DNA from: Holosporaceae bacterium | GTDB taxonomy: Bacteria; Pseudomonadota; Alphaproteobacteria; UBA3830 | Direction: 5' to 3' | Assembly (NCBI GenBank): GCA_031284365.1 | Contig: JAISZX010000066.1 | Coordinates: 1-32,219 of the forward strand | Length of the DNA stretch: 32,219 bases | Shown here: in pieces, positions 8,124 to 16,208 of the stretch | Layout of the letters: each line of letters starts with the position of its first letter | Position numbering within the stretch: the stretch's first letter is position 1 | The notes under the pieces: generated by a model | Database searches by the model: none | What the model was told of the DNA's origin: nothing | Seen by the model: the letters and a program-made list of their open reading frames with translations, nothing else | Position numbers and translations under genes: made by a program

Positions 8124-9368
8124 TTATTTTCCTTTCTCTAAAAGTTCTTGGATTTTATTTAGCGAGTCGCCAAGATCTTTTTGTTTGACGGTATCTATGG
8201 ACTCGCATCCTTTAGCCACACTTTTTTCTCGACGCAATTGGTCAACGACGGTTTTCAGCCGCTGCGCAAACGTTATTAATTGATGCAACTCTAGAGAATC
8301 AAAAAAGCTAATACGCAGTGTGCAGGAGGGCAATTTATCCTCCGGATCGATGGCTGCCATCACATTTGATCGCTCCTGACCGGTGCAGGAACAACCGGCG
8401 GCAAAGGAATATTCCTTTAGGCGTTCCATAATGTCCGTCAGCAGAACTCCGGCAATTGAAACAGACACAATGTGGGACGGACTGGACGAATTTATGTGAA
8501 TATTTCCGATTTTCGTCAGTTCTGTTGTTAGTACGTTGAAATTTCGCGCTATTTTTGCGGTATCGAATTTGAAATTTTGCACGGCGGCGGCAAAAGCGGC
8601 GATCAATTCCGTCGCTTTTGAGCCTGGGAAAAATTCGTCGCCGGAGCCGAATAGAATCGGCTGCAATCTTGATGGATCGCGTATGTACAGCGCTCCAATG
8701 CCTTTGGGGGAGCCGATTTTGTGGCCGGCCATGGTCAGTAGATCAATATGCAAAGCCTCAATGTCGATGTCGTACTTGCAAAAAGCCTGGGCAGCGTCCG
8801 TGTGAAACAGAATTTTGTGCTGTCGAGCGATTTCTCCTATGGCTTTCACGTTCTGCAAAGTTCCAATTTCGCTGTTGAGCATCTGGATGGAGATTAATTT
8901 CGTGTTTTTTCGAATACTTTTGCGCAACTGTTCCAAATCCACGTTCCCATGGCGATCTACATTCAGGTAGGTGACCTTGTATCTCCGCGTCTCCAGATGC
9001 TTGAAGACATTCAGCACGCTTTTGTGCTCGATCTTCGACGTAATCAAATGGCATCCAGGATTTCCCTGGGCTACTCCGAGAATAGCGATGTTATTGGCTG
9101 TCGTCGCGCTGCTGCAAAAATGTATCTGATCGGGCTTTGCATTTATCTTTCCCGCAACAATCTTCGCAGCCCTTTCTTCGATTTCCTTCAGGTGTTTCGC
9201 ATGAACATTCAGACCAGAAGAATTGCCGTCCAGCTGTGCAACCTTTACAAATTCCTCCAACGCTCCTCTGCTCGCTGCATAAGAAGCGGCGTAGTCCAGA
9301 TAAATTACTTCGTTTCCACCTGCTAACGCAGGAATCATCAAGAAAGATAATACAAGAAGTTTCTTCAT
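8124..9368 (-). CDS. cysteine desulfurase family protein (NifS/IscS type) with a predicted signal peptide
   Basis: This is a fold-type I PLP enzyme of the cysteine desulfurase family, which removes sulfur from cysteine as an enzyme-bound persulfide. Visible motifs are IYLDYAAS (about 22), EHKSVLN (H115), HTDAAQA (D191, Q194), the PLP-lysine segment AGHKIGSPKGIGALY (K217), and GCSCTG with the likely persulfide cysteine at C328. At 414 residues it is about IscS length plus an extra N-terminus: MKKLLVLSFLMIPALAGG reads as a Sec signal peptide, unusual for a normally cytosolic family. The start is favoured because its ATG overlaps an upstream stop (TAATG, 9366-9370); the internal ATG at residue 11 has no ribosome site. 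No iscU, suf or dnd partner is in view. It lies between traG and traD. Confidence 0.88.
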   Translation of the reverse strand: MKKLLVLSFLMIPALAGGNEVIYLDYAASYAASRGALEEFVKVAQLDGNSSGLNVHAKHLKEIEERAAKIVAGKINAKPDQIHFCSSATTANNIAILGVAQGNPGCHLITSKIEHKSVLNVFKHLETRRYKVTYLNVDRHGNVDLEQLRKSIRKNTKLISIQMLNSEIGTLQNVKAIGEIARQHKILFHTDAAQAFCKYDIDIEALHIDLLTMAGHKIGSPKGIGALYIRDPSRLQPILFGSGDEFFPGSKATELIAAFAAAVQNFKFDTAKIARNFNVLTTELTKIGNIHINSSSPSHIVSVSIAGVLLTDIMERLKEYSFAAGCSCTGQERSNVMAAIDPEDKLPSCTLRISFFDSLELHQLITFAQRLKTVVDQLRREKSVAKGCESIDTVKQKDLGDSLNKIQELLEKGK

Positions 9369-9472
9369 TATGATTTCTCTTTGTTAATTTGTGCGTTCAT
9401 TGATTGGTCTTCTAATTCTTCTTCATTTTCAACCTCAGCTATATTGGTCAGTTCTCGCAATTTATTTTCTAG
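9368..9472 (-). pseudogene. displaced 3' end of the DUF1016 gene in another frame
   Basis: In the frame shifted by one base from the end of the DUF1016 gene, a run reads LENKLRELTNIAEVENEEEL and continues to a TAA that overlaps the ATG of the desulfurase gene. DUF1016 proteins usually continue past their LPD-type ending into a short helix of this character, so this looks like the original C-terminus cut off by a small deletion near 9472-9478. No slippery heptamer is seen at the junction. Confidence 0.5.
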
Positions 9473-10434
9473 TCCGGCAAATGCAAACAATAATCTGCAA
9501 CCATACTTGGTGAAAGTGAGCGGCTAAGTGCGTATTCCACAACGGCATCATCCTTAGAAGCGCATAGAATTAAGCCAACACTGGAATTTTCGTTTGCCTT
9601 TTTCACATCTCTGTCTAATGCTTCCAAATAAAATTCCAACTGTCCAAGATGCTCAGGCTTGAATCTTCCTATTTTCAGCTCTATAGCAATTAAACACATC
9701 AGAGTACGATTGTAAAAAAGCAAGTCTATTAGAAAATCTGTATTTCCAACCTGAACTCTGTATTCTTCTCCTATAAATGCAACGTCTTTTCCGAATTCTA
9801 AAATGAAATTTTTGATATTTGCGACAATAGATTTACGAAGATTTTTTTCGCTATGCGTTTCCGGAATATCGAGAAATTCCAAGACGTAGCTGTCGCGCAA
9901 AGCAGAAATCTCCGGCGTTTTTGAAATTGCTCGCCGGTTTTTTTTGTTAGAAATCATTGTGCGTTCGAATATCATGGCATCAAGTTGTCGTTCCAGTTCA
10001 CGAAAAGAATATTTGTTTTGGACTGCAGCTCTAATATAAAATTCTTTTGTTTCGTCAGTTTTAGCAGAAGCCATAATCAGCAAGTTATTAGACCAGCTAA
10101 TTTCTCGCAACAGTGTCGCGAGTTTTGGGTTCTCGACGTAGGTTTCATAAAATTGCGCCATGCGCCAAAGATTTGATGGAGAAAACCCTTTTATTCCTAC
10201 ATACTTTGTTTGTATGGTTTGAGATAGTCTCTCAACGACAGCTTTGCCCCAGTTGTCGGTTTTCGTTTTCTCGCTTATATAGCGGCCAATAGACCAATAC
10301 ATATCGATTAATTCTCGATTTACTGCTTGAAATGCTCTGGAACGAGCGTTTTCTATGATAACAATAACGTCGTTGAATGGCACGTTTTCGTCTGATTCTT
10401 TTGTTATTATATCTTTCACAAATACCTCATCCAT
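9469..10434 (-). CDS. DUF1016 / YhcG-family PD-(D/E)XK nuclease, probably C-terminally truncated
   Basis: This 321-residue protein has both parts of the YhcG/DUF1016 family. The N-terminal helical domain runs through MYWSIGRYISEK and the GFSPSNLWRMAQFYETY and LLREISWSNNLLIM segments (about residues 46-121). The C-terminal nuclease domain has EEYRVQVGNTDFLIDLLFYNR (D237) and CLIAIELKIG (E252, K254). Family members are common on mobile elements and near restriction-like systems; the substrate of this one is unknown. It ends abruptly at LHLPD, and a likely remainder of the C-terminus lies in another frame just downstream. The nuclease core is intact, so activity may survive. Its start overlaps the preceding small gene by eight bases, which suggests coupled translation. 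Confidence 0.9.
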   Translation of the reverse strand: MDEVFVKDIITKESDENVPFNDVIVIIENARSRAFQAVNRELIDMYWSIGRYISEKTKTDNWGKAVVERLSQTIQTKYVGIKGFSPSNLWRMAQFYETYVENPKLATLLREISWSNNLLIMASAKTDETKEFYIRAAVQNKYSFRELERQLDAMIFERTMISNKKNRRAISKTPEISALRDSYVLEFLDIPETHSEKNLRKSIVANIKNFILEFGKDVAFIGEEYRVQVGNTDFLIDLLFYNRTLMCLIAIELKIGRFKPEHLGQLEFYLEALDRDVKKANENSSVGLILCASKDDAVVEYALSRSLSPSMVADYCLHLPD

Positions 10435-10609
10435 TAATCAGCTTTAGAATCTCTTCTTCCTGCAGTCCCGTGATTTTCACTATATATTCCATGCTTGAGC
10501 CTCGAGTAAACATATCTTTAGCTATGGTAACAATATCCTTCATTTTTAGCCCTTCTTCGCGAAGATTTTTCCTATATGCAGCGGCTTTCTTTTTGAAAAA
10601 ATATCTCAT
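10427..10609 (-). CDS. orphan Rpn-type C-terminal tail, 60 residues
   Basis: This small protein resembles the ending of Rpn-family nucleases and nothing else of them: an EEGLKMKDIVTIAKDMF segment followed by MEYIVKITGLQEEEILKL, parallel to REISEITGLAISEI at the end of the full-length Rpn gene nearby. The nuclease core is absent. It still has an AAGGAT ribosome site five bases before its ATG and overlaps the DUF1016 start by eight bases, so it may be translated. It is either a remnant of a second rpn gene or a free-standing small protein built from the tail. Confidence 0.55.
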   Translation of the reverse strand: MRYFFKKKAAAYRKNLREEGLKMKDIVTIAKDMFTRGSSMEYIVKITGLQEEEILKLING

Positions 10610-10611
10610 GT

Positions 10612-11214
10612 TTAATCCTTATTTTTTTGATCGAGTTTTTTGGTTAGCTTGTCTAATTTGTCATTAAACTCGTGATCTATGATTTTTGAAATCACAGTAC
10701 CGCCGCCGCCAAAGGCTCTTGGAACTTTATAGGAAATGGCAATGTCCATGTAAATTGGACAATAGTAAAAGTTATAAACTAACAAGCAGATACATCCAAC
10801 TATGTCTGCCAAAAGCATATTAATTAAGGCAACAGGAAAGATCAGAGCCAGCGTATATGGTCCTGCAATTTTACGACAGTGTATTAATCTAGCAAAAATT
10901 TCTCCGAAAGCTTTGGCATCAAAGGCTTGATGTTCCCGAAGCCAATCTTGATCAAGATCGGCAAACATCTCTACTCCGTATCTTTTTGCAAGATATTGGC
11001 TGTAAAAAAAAGTTACTGTATTAAACACAGAAAAACTAAGTTGTATGCCTAAAAAGAACACATATACACCTAAATCTTTGTTCAGATCCTTCCCACATAA
11101 GGAAAAAAACACAAAGCCAATACCGAAGAAACCTACTACGGCAAAAATAGCAGCCAATACATATTGTAAGTTATATATAAACATTCTCCGTAGAAATTTA
11201 TCTTTATCTGTCAT
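10612..11214 (-). CDS. multi-pass inner-membrane protein in the traS position
   Basis: I do not recognise the sequence. About 200 residues hold three or four hydrophobic segments: two in the first half (YVLAAIFAVVGFFGIGFVFF and LGVYVFFLGIQLSFSVFN) and one long or double span near residues 125-160 (YTLALIFPVALINMLLADIV onward). It ends in a charged, lysine-rich cytoplasmic-looking tail. The start is taken at the ATG with AGGAG seven bases upstream, not the TTG 21 bases earlier. It follows traG directly. On F this is where traS sits, the inner-membrane entry-exclusion protein that recognises TraG. The positional parallel and similar size suggest an exclusion protein, but I see no sequence likeness that proves it. 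Confidence 0.7.
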   Translation of the reverse strand: MTDKDKFLRRMFIYNLQYVLAAIFAVVGFFGIGFVFFSLCGKDLNKDLGVYVFFLGIQLSFSVFNTVTFFYSQYLAKRYGVEMFADLDQDWLREHQAFDAKAFGEIFARLIHCRKIAGPYTLALIFPVALINMLLADIVGCICLLVYNFYYCPIYMDIAISYKVPRAFGGGGTVISKIIDHEFNDKLDKLTKKLDQKNKD

Positions 11215-11237
11215 TTTTAACTCCTGTATATTCAATT

Positions 11238-14057
11238 TTAGTCATCTCCCCAAGAAAATGTATTTATCGTCTTATCCACAACAGCATGCGCCGCTCCTTT
11301 CCCAGCTCTTTCCTTTTCTTTTTGTCTAATTTTGCGTGCTTGATTTTTTATTTCCATTTTTTCTTGGGAGATATTGGATTTAGTGTTTTGCAACTTGTCG
11401 CTGACGACGACTTTGATTGCGCGTTGATCGCCTTGTAGCTTTTCTTTTTTAGCCTTTCTATCGTCATCCATTTTATCGATGTTGGTTCGCGTCTGTTGTT
11501 CTTGTTGTTTATATTCTGGCCTGAAGTCACTTTCCGCCTGCTTTCGATTATAATCGCCCCAGCCTGGCTGCTTCATTTGCGGCATCGTCGGCCTCATTCT
11601 TACGGTTTCTCTGCTTTTCGCCTCCATGAGCCAGCCTTGCGCTTGCTCTTTATCAGATGCACTGCTGGAATCAATCATTTGGGAGGCTTCAGACTTGGTG
11701 TATCCTCTTTCTGTGGCTATTTCCAACGCATGATCCCGTAGATTACTCCTCTCACTGATGGTCAGGCTGCTCGCTCTGTTGTAGCTTTCCTGGTAACTTT
11801 TCGCCATGTGTTCGTTGTAGGCCTTATCCTGACTGTACTGACTCATTTTCGAAAGCGTATCCGTATGATCTCTCGCCAACTGCGCTACCTCGTCGTTTCT
11901 GCTGGATGCCGCTATGTCCTGCATATAGGAATCAAATCTCTTCTGGGTTTCAGCAATATCGTGAGATGTGGACGCCTGGCTGGAATCGCCGTAATTCGTG
12001 GTGTTGCTGGACTCTACTCCTCCATTCATGCCGATTCCGACTTGTCCAGCGACTGAACCGCTTACAGATACCTTGCTCTTCTTGCTGCCTGCGCCTTTAG
12101 AAAGGTCGATATGACCACCTGCATTTGCTCCAAAAGCTAAGTTTCCTCCGGCTTTAGTCCCATCAGCGTAGGCATGCCCGTTGTAATACTGATCCAATAT
12201 CTTTGCATCATTGTGTATCTGCTGAGCTTTATCCGCCCCCATGTTGTATTTGCTAGAGATATCCTGGGCCGACATGCTGCTGAAACTATGGGCCAACCGA
12301 GATGTTTCACTGTGGGAAGCGCTCTTGCTCTGAGAGTATTTTACCGTGGCGTCATAGGCTCTCTGCATCGAATCGCCGTAGCCCTTGCGAAATTCCTCCG
12401 TATCTGTACTGGTGGCTGAAAAGTCTCTGACTCCGCTGCTTACGGCATGACTTATGGTGGAGAATCCACTGGCGTCGTTGATAATTTGTACTCCTCCGGT
12501 ATCAAGTCTATGTCCTCCGGCCGACAGGGAACTGGAGAAACTCCTCTGTAATTGGGAAAGATTGTCCAACTGCTGGTTTCTCATGCTGACATTGCCGAAC
12601 GAGAAATTACCGGAAGATACTTCCGCGGCAGCAGAGCTAGCAGCTTGCATCGAGGTGCCTGTCATCTGACCTGCAAGATGTACAAACGTCCCCACTCCCT
12701 TCACTATGGCTATGCAGATAAATGGTATACTCATGGATAAATATCCAGCCAGGAGTTTTATTTCTGCATTAGCCTCCGACACTCCTATGTAATTGGCTAT
12801 GGTTAATCCTCCGGCAGTACCAAGTTCGGATAAAGTGGACGCCCTTGCTGCTATGTTCATAATATAGTTAAGAATGGCGTACATTGGAGGCCAGGCCTGT
12901 AGCCAAATTAAAATCGCAACCCAATTCATGAAAAATTTATAGCCGCTTGGAACCATACAAAGCGGTATTATGAAGATAAAACAGGCATAGGCCAGCGCTT
13001 CTATAACCGCTTTCATTATTGGCAGCAACTTTGTAGCCAGTCGTCCGACCGTATCAAATGTGCTACTCTGTTGTTGCAGAGCCCTTGTCTCCGCATAGGT
13101 AATGGCGTTACCGGCCAATTTGCAGTTTTCGGACGCTGCGTCTCCTATGGCATTGATCATCAAGGCCTGCTTCAGGCTGTTTTCTGCATTTTCTGCTATA
13201 TCTCCAAGATATGAGGTGATATTTTGCAGATTTGCTTTGATCTCGGCCTTTAGGGCAGTCTCCAAACTCGAGTTCATCATCAATTTAGGAGAGTTACTTC
13301 CGGAATTGGCGATGAATCTTCCGGTGAAAAACTTCCTTCCCAGAAGAGAAAACGATCTGTCCAGTTCCGCAGCCCAGGCCTGATTGAATTTCTCCGCGGC
13401 TTCTTCACATGTGACGTAGACAGCCATGCCTTTACCCGTTATTGGTATCCAGAATATTCCTCTGTTTTTGGATGGATTGCTGGTTATCAGTCCCCATAAA
13501 TCGTTTGTATTTCTTAGGTCATCGAAACTGTACTTTTGGTTCAACATGATGTCGTATTTCACGCATTGACCGACGAAATTGCGCATGTTTTCCTTGAAAT
13601 TTTGATTTGTGATCCTAAAGGTTTTGGCTTTTTCCAGAATATCAGAGCCAAACATCATGCCGTTTTTCTGATATTTCATATCATCCGGAGTGGAGAAGCT
13701 TTGCTCTACGATTTCCGTAAGCACTTTCCCCAGCTTGCTGGTTTGGGACGCAAAAAGAGCTAATCCATAGGGCACATGATCGATTTTATAGGCATATCTT
13801 GTGATGGCGTCCTTTATCCATACGGTGCTGGTGGGAAGAAACAGCATATTGGTCATGAGCAGCACCGGCATACCCCAGGTTTTCAGAATTTGCATGGGAT
13901 TGCCATACAAAATCATGTAATAAACCATAAACGCACCAACAAGACCTCCGATCCTCAGCATGGCCGTCAGCGTCCCGCTGCCTCCGTTCAAACACATGGC
14001 AACGGCTTTTATTACCTCATATACAATCTCGCCTCCTCCTATGGTGTATAGGTCCAC
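11238..14057 (-). CDS. traG: TraG, mating-pair stabilisation and pilus assembly protein
   Basis: TraG is a large inner-membrane protein of F-type systems; its N-terminal half works in pilus assembly and its periplasmic C-terminal half in mating-pair stabilisation and exclusion. At 939 residues it matches F TraG in length. The first 210 residues follow F TraG closely (YTIGGGE, then DHVPYGLAL, then YQKNGMMFGSDIL and YDIMLNQKYSFDDL). Several membrane spans lie near residues 30-80 and 355-470. The rest is the serine-, alanine- and glutamine-rich region typical of the family. It starts with GTG just after the DUF4143 ATPase gene, with a loose AGGA ribosome site. A second diverged copy of its 5' end, with ATG, lies 1.5 kb upstream beside vapC, so the present start may be a rebuilt one. 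Confidence 0.94.
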   Translation of the reverse strand: MDLYTIGGGEIVYEVIKAVAMCLNGGSGTLTAMLRIGGLVGAFMVYYMILYGNPMQILKTWGMPVLLMTNMLFLPTSTVWIKDAITRYAYKIDHVPYGLALFASQTSKLGKVLTEIVEQSFSTPDDMKYQKNGMMFGSDILEKAKTFRITNQNFKENMRNFVGQCVKYDIMLNQKYSFDDLRNTNDLWGLITSNPSKNRGIFWIPITGKGMAVYVTCEEAAEKFNQAWAAELDRSFSLLGRKFFTGRFIANSGSNSPKLMMNSSLETALKAEIKANLQNITSYLGDIAENAENSLKQALMINAIGDAASENCKLAGNAITYAETRALQQQSSTFDTVGRLATKLLPIMKAVIEALAYACFIFIIPLCMVPSGYKFFMNWVAILIWLQAWPPMYAILNYIMNIAARASTLSELGTAGGLTIANYIGVSEANAEIKLLAGYLSMSIPFICIAIVKGVGTFVHLAGQMTGTSMQAASSAAAEVSSGNFSFGNVSMRNQQLDNLSQLQRSFSSSLSAGGHRLDTGGVQIINDASGFSTISHAVSSGVRDFSATSTDTEEFRKGYGDSMQRAYDATVKYSQSKSASHSETSRLAHSFSSMSAQDISSKYNMGADKAQQIHNDAKILDQYYNGHAYADGTKAGGNLAFGANAGGHIDLSKGAGSKKSKVSVSGSVAGQVGIGMNGGVESSNTTNYGDSSQASTSHDIAETQKRFDSYMQDIAASSRNDEVAQLARDHTDTLSKMSQYSQDKAYNEHMAKSYQESYNRASSLTISERSNLRDHALEIATERGYTKSEASQMIDSSSASDKEQAQGWLMEAKSRETVRMRPTMPQMKQPGWGDYNRKQAESDFRPEYKQQEQQTRTNIDKMDDDRKAKKEKLQGDQRAIKVVVSDKLQNTKSNISQEKMEIKNQARKIRQKEKERAGKGAAHAVVDKTINTFSWGDD

Positions 14058-14063
14058 GTTATT

Positions 14064-15263
14064 TTATTCCTCTAATTCTTCTTTCCCAGGCTTTGTCATC
14101 ATTGCCTCTGATGGTAGACCATTTCCTAAAAACTGCAGCCAATTTTCCTTGTTTATGATGGTTAAATCTGAAACCCCGTAGGTTTCTTCGAAAATCTTCG
14201 GCAATTTGGCTCTTTTATTAGGGCTGTACTTAAATTCGTACGTTTTTAATCTTCCGTCCTCTTCCTCGATAAAATCAATCTCCCCACCATCGTAATTTCT
14301 CCAAAAATACCTACGACATCTTCTTCCTTCCCGCTGAGCCTTTTTCATGAGCTCAACAACGCAAAAATTTTCCCATATGCCTCCGACATCGTTTCGAAGA
14401 TCCATGCTTTGGTAAATACCAAGCAGTGCGTTTCTTATTCCAACATCATAGAAAAAGATTTTTCTTGTTCGATTCCCAGCAATTTCATTTCTGAGGTTTC
14501 TAGAAAAAGCCGGCAGCGCGAATATCACATAACATTTCTCCAGAAGATCAACATACTTCTTTACGGTATTTGCATTAATCTCGAGTCTCTTTGATAATTC
14601 ATTGAAAGAAACTTCCGAACCTATCTGCAAAGCCAAACACTGAAGTAATTTCAGGATTTGATCAGAGCGCCTTACATTCTCAAACACAAGTATATCTTTG
14701 TATAAATAACCGTTAACTAGATTTTCCAATTCGTCTCTGGCTTCATCTTCCGTCATTCCATGAATACATGGATACATTCCCAATCTCAGAAAATTATCTA
14801 AACTAGCATCTGCTATAAACGCTCCCTGGACGTCCTTTAATTCGTTTACAGAGAAAGGGTACAAGATAAACGAGCGACTTCTTCCGACAAGCGGCTCTCC
14901 AGTTTTATTAGCTAAATCAAAGCTGGACGAACCGGTTGCTATAACTTGAATCTCAGGAAAAACATCGTGAATTATCTTCAATGTCCGACCTATGTTGATG
15001 ACATTCTGTGCTTCGTCGATGGCAATTATGTCGAAACCGTCAACATACTGCTTCAAAAGCTGTTCGTTGGTTGTTTCAAGAGCCTGTTTTACACTCAATA
15101 GGTCGCAGTTCAAGTATACACATCTTTTTCCTAATGACTCATTTTCAGCAATAATTTGCCGAAGAAGTGTAGTCTTACCGACTCTTCGGGTACCAAAAAT
15201 CAAAATAACTCTATCTTGAAAGAGAGAGCCATTAATTTTACTAAATATATCACGTTTAATCAT
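14064..15263 (-). CDS. AAA_14/DUF4143 ATPase, inserted between traG and the toxin-antitoxin genes
   Basis: This 399-residue protein has the standard layout of the AAA_14 plus DUF4143 family: Walker A GTRRVGKTT (residues 24-32), Walker B IIAIDEAQN (D83, E84), the sensor-like VIATGSSSFDLANK, a winged-helix-like middle (FNELSKRLEINANTVKKYVDLLE) and a C-terminal nuclease-like fold with GGEIDFIE and TYEFKYS. These ATPases are frequent on mobile elements and in intracellular bacteria; their job is not established. It breaks the traH-traG order, is bounded by two copies of the traG 5' end, and has its own possible promoter. It looks like a later insertion, not a transfer gene. Confidence 0.9.
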   Translation of the reverse strand: MIKRDIFSKINGSLFQDRVILIFGTRRVGKTTLLRQIIAENESLGKRCVYLNCDLLSVKQALETTNEQLLKQYVDGFDIIAIDEAQNVINIGRTLKIIHDVFPEIQVIATGSSSFDLANKTGEPLVGRSRSFILYPFSVNELKDVQGAFIADASLDNFLRLGMYPCIHGMTEDEARDELENLVNGYLYKDILVFENVRRSDQILKLLQCLALQIGSEVSFNELSKRLEINANTVKKYVDLLEKCYVIFALPAFSRNLRNEIAGNRTRKIFFYDVGIRNALLGIYQSMDLRNDVGGIWENFCVVELMKKAQREGRRCRRYFWRNYDGGEIDFIEEEDGRLKTYEFKYSPNKRAKLPKIFEETYGVSDLTIINKENWLQFLGNGLPSEAMMTKPGKEELEE

Positions 15264-15293
15264 GTTATTCGGCCTAATATCCTCAGCAAACTT

Positions 15294-15321
15294 ATTGTAT
15301 TCAGTATATTGATAAAAGCAA
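15294..15321 (-). promoter_or_regulatory. possible promoter of the DUF4143 ATPase gene
   Basis: On the minus strand TTGCTT (15316-15321) and TACAAT (15294-15299) are 16 bases apart, with the -10 box about 30 bases before the ATPase start. The -35 is weak. It would let the inserted gene, and traG after it, be transcribed independently of the upstream operon. Confidence 0.35.
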
Positions 15322-15347
15322 CTTCTATATTATCCATCGTGCATACA

Positions 15348-15572
15348 CTACCTAACAGCCTTAGGAATCGATTCAGGCCGGGCGTTGCCCTCCCATTTTT
15401 TAACGAATCCTATTTCTAAAAAAGTAAGGAGTACTTTCGCGGCAAAGGCTCCTGTAAAACCTCCGATCCTCAGCATCGCCGTCAGCGTCCCGCTGCCTCC
15501 GTTCAAACACAATGCAACTGCCTTCAGGACCTCATAGACAATCTCCCCTCCTCCTATGGTGTATAGGTCCAT
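15348..15572 (-). pseudogene. duplicate 5' fragment of traG
   Basis: The first 43 or so residues, beginning MDLYTIGGGEIVYEVLKAVA and ending in GAF, are nearly the same as the TraG start. The two DNA stretches (15455-15572 and 13940-14057) agree strongly, with most differences at silent positions. After that the frame runs into an unrelated tail (AAKVLLTFLEIGFVKKWEGN, then a stop). It starts with ATG three bases after the vapC stop. It is probably the original traG start, cut off when the ATPase segment arrived, or a piece of a second related element joined by recombination. A 75-residue protein with one hydrophobic segment could still be made. Confidence 0.8.
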
Positions 15573-15575
15573 CAA

Positions 15576-15956
15576 TTACTCCAAACTTACCTCTAGACCT
15601 TCTTTGTGAGCGACATCAATTAGCTGTTTATCAAACGTAGCGATCGGGCATTTGTATTTTTTAGCCAACAGTAGATACGATGCGTCGTAGGCCGTTAACC
15701 CCGTTTCCACAGCGTATAGAAACAGCTTCATCGGATCGGATCGATGTCTTTCAATACCGAGGGCATCAACAGCGGCGAAACAATTCTTGACGGCACCAGT
15801 AGATAAAGCCTGGCGTTTGGCCGTTTTCCACATAACATTCGCAAACTCGTAATCAAATAAATCTGTTGTGATAAATCTTTTGTCATCATCGAAAAAGTTC
15901 ATTGATAACTCTTGTCTCACAAACTTTACGACAAACGACGTGTCCAGTACTACCAT
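15576..15956 (-). CDS. vapC: PIN-domain toxin (VapC family)
   Basis: This 126-residue protein has the PIN ribonuclease layout: the start VVLDTSFVVKF with acidic D5, then DYEFANVMWKTA with E37, then LTAYDASYLLLAKKYKCPIATFDKQL with D91 and D109. These four acidic residues form the metal site by which VapC toxins cut RNA, often tRNA. It overlaps its antitoxin gene by seven bases, the usual tight arrangement. The pair lies between traH and the traG fragment. It would act as an addiction module that keeps the element in its host, which is inference from the family. Confidence 0.9.
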   Translation of the reverse strand: MVVLDTSFVVKFVRQELSMNFFDDDKRFITTDLFDYEFANVMWKTAKRQALSTGAVKNCFAAVDALGIERHRSDPMKLFLYAVETGLTAYDASYLLLAKKYKCPIATFDKQLIDVAHKEGLEVSLE

Positions 15957-16177
15957 TTTCTACCCTCATTTTTGAAGGCCGTCATCTCCTCAAACCCAAG
16001 ATTCAACTTCGGACAGTTAGCTAAAGATGCCTTGATTTTTGCAGCTCTGTTACGGCGTACTTTTTTGATGATATACGCTTCCCGGCCTTCGAATGTCACC
16101 GTCAACTCTTCTTCGTCCTTGAGACGTGGAAGAAGCTTGAACATTTCTTTGCGCAATTTAGTTAAAGATATCTGCAT
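15950..16177 (-). CDS. antitoxin of the PIN toxin, Phd/YefM-like
   Basis: This 75-residue protein sits directly before the PIN toxin and overlaps it by seven bases. The N-terminal half, with LTKLRKEMFKLLPRLKDEEE and then LTVTFEGREAYIIKK, has the shape of Phd/YefM DNA-binding antitoxins (helix, then strand-turn-strand carrying a G-R/K-x-A-like step). The C-terminal part, rich in Lys, Leu and acidic residues, would wrap the toxin. A CGGAG lies five bases before its ATG. The gene has its own strong promoter with a palindrome between the boxes, as expected for an autoregulated antitoxin. Confidence 0.8.
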   Translation of the reverse strand: MQISLTKLRKEMFKLLPRLKDEEELTVTFEGREAYIIKKVRRNRAAKIKASLANCPKLNLGFEEMTAFKNEGRKW

Positions 16178-16208
16178 ATTTACTCCGTTATTACTTCAAT
16201 ACATCCTT

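Noticed and set aside
11272-11280. Another TTATCCACA, inside the traG end
   Set aside because: It is a single box within coding sequence with no partner nearby, so it is likely chance.
15361-15445. GGGCGTTGCCC hairpin beside the traG fragment as a further copy of the palindromic repeat
   Set aside because: Its arms are short and the CTGGCGATT/TGGAG flanks are absent, so it is not the same family.
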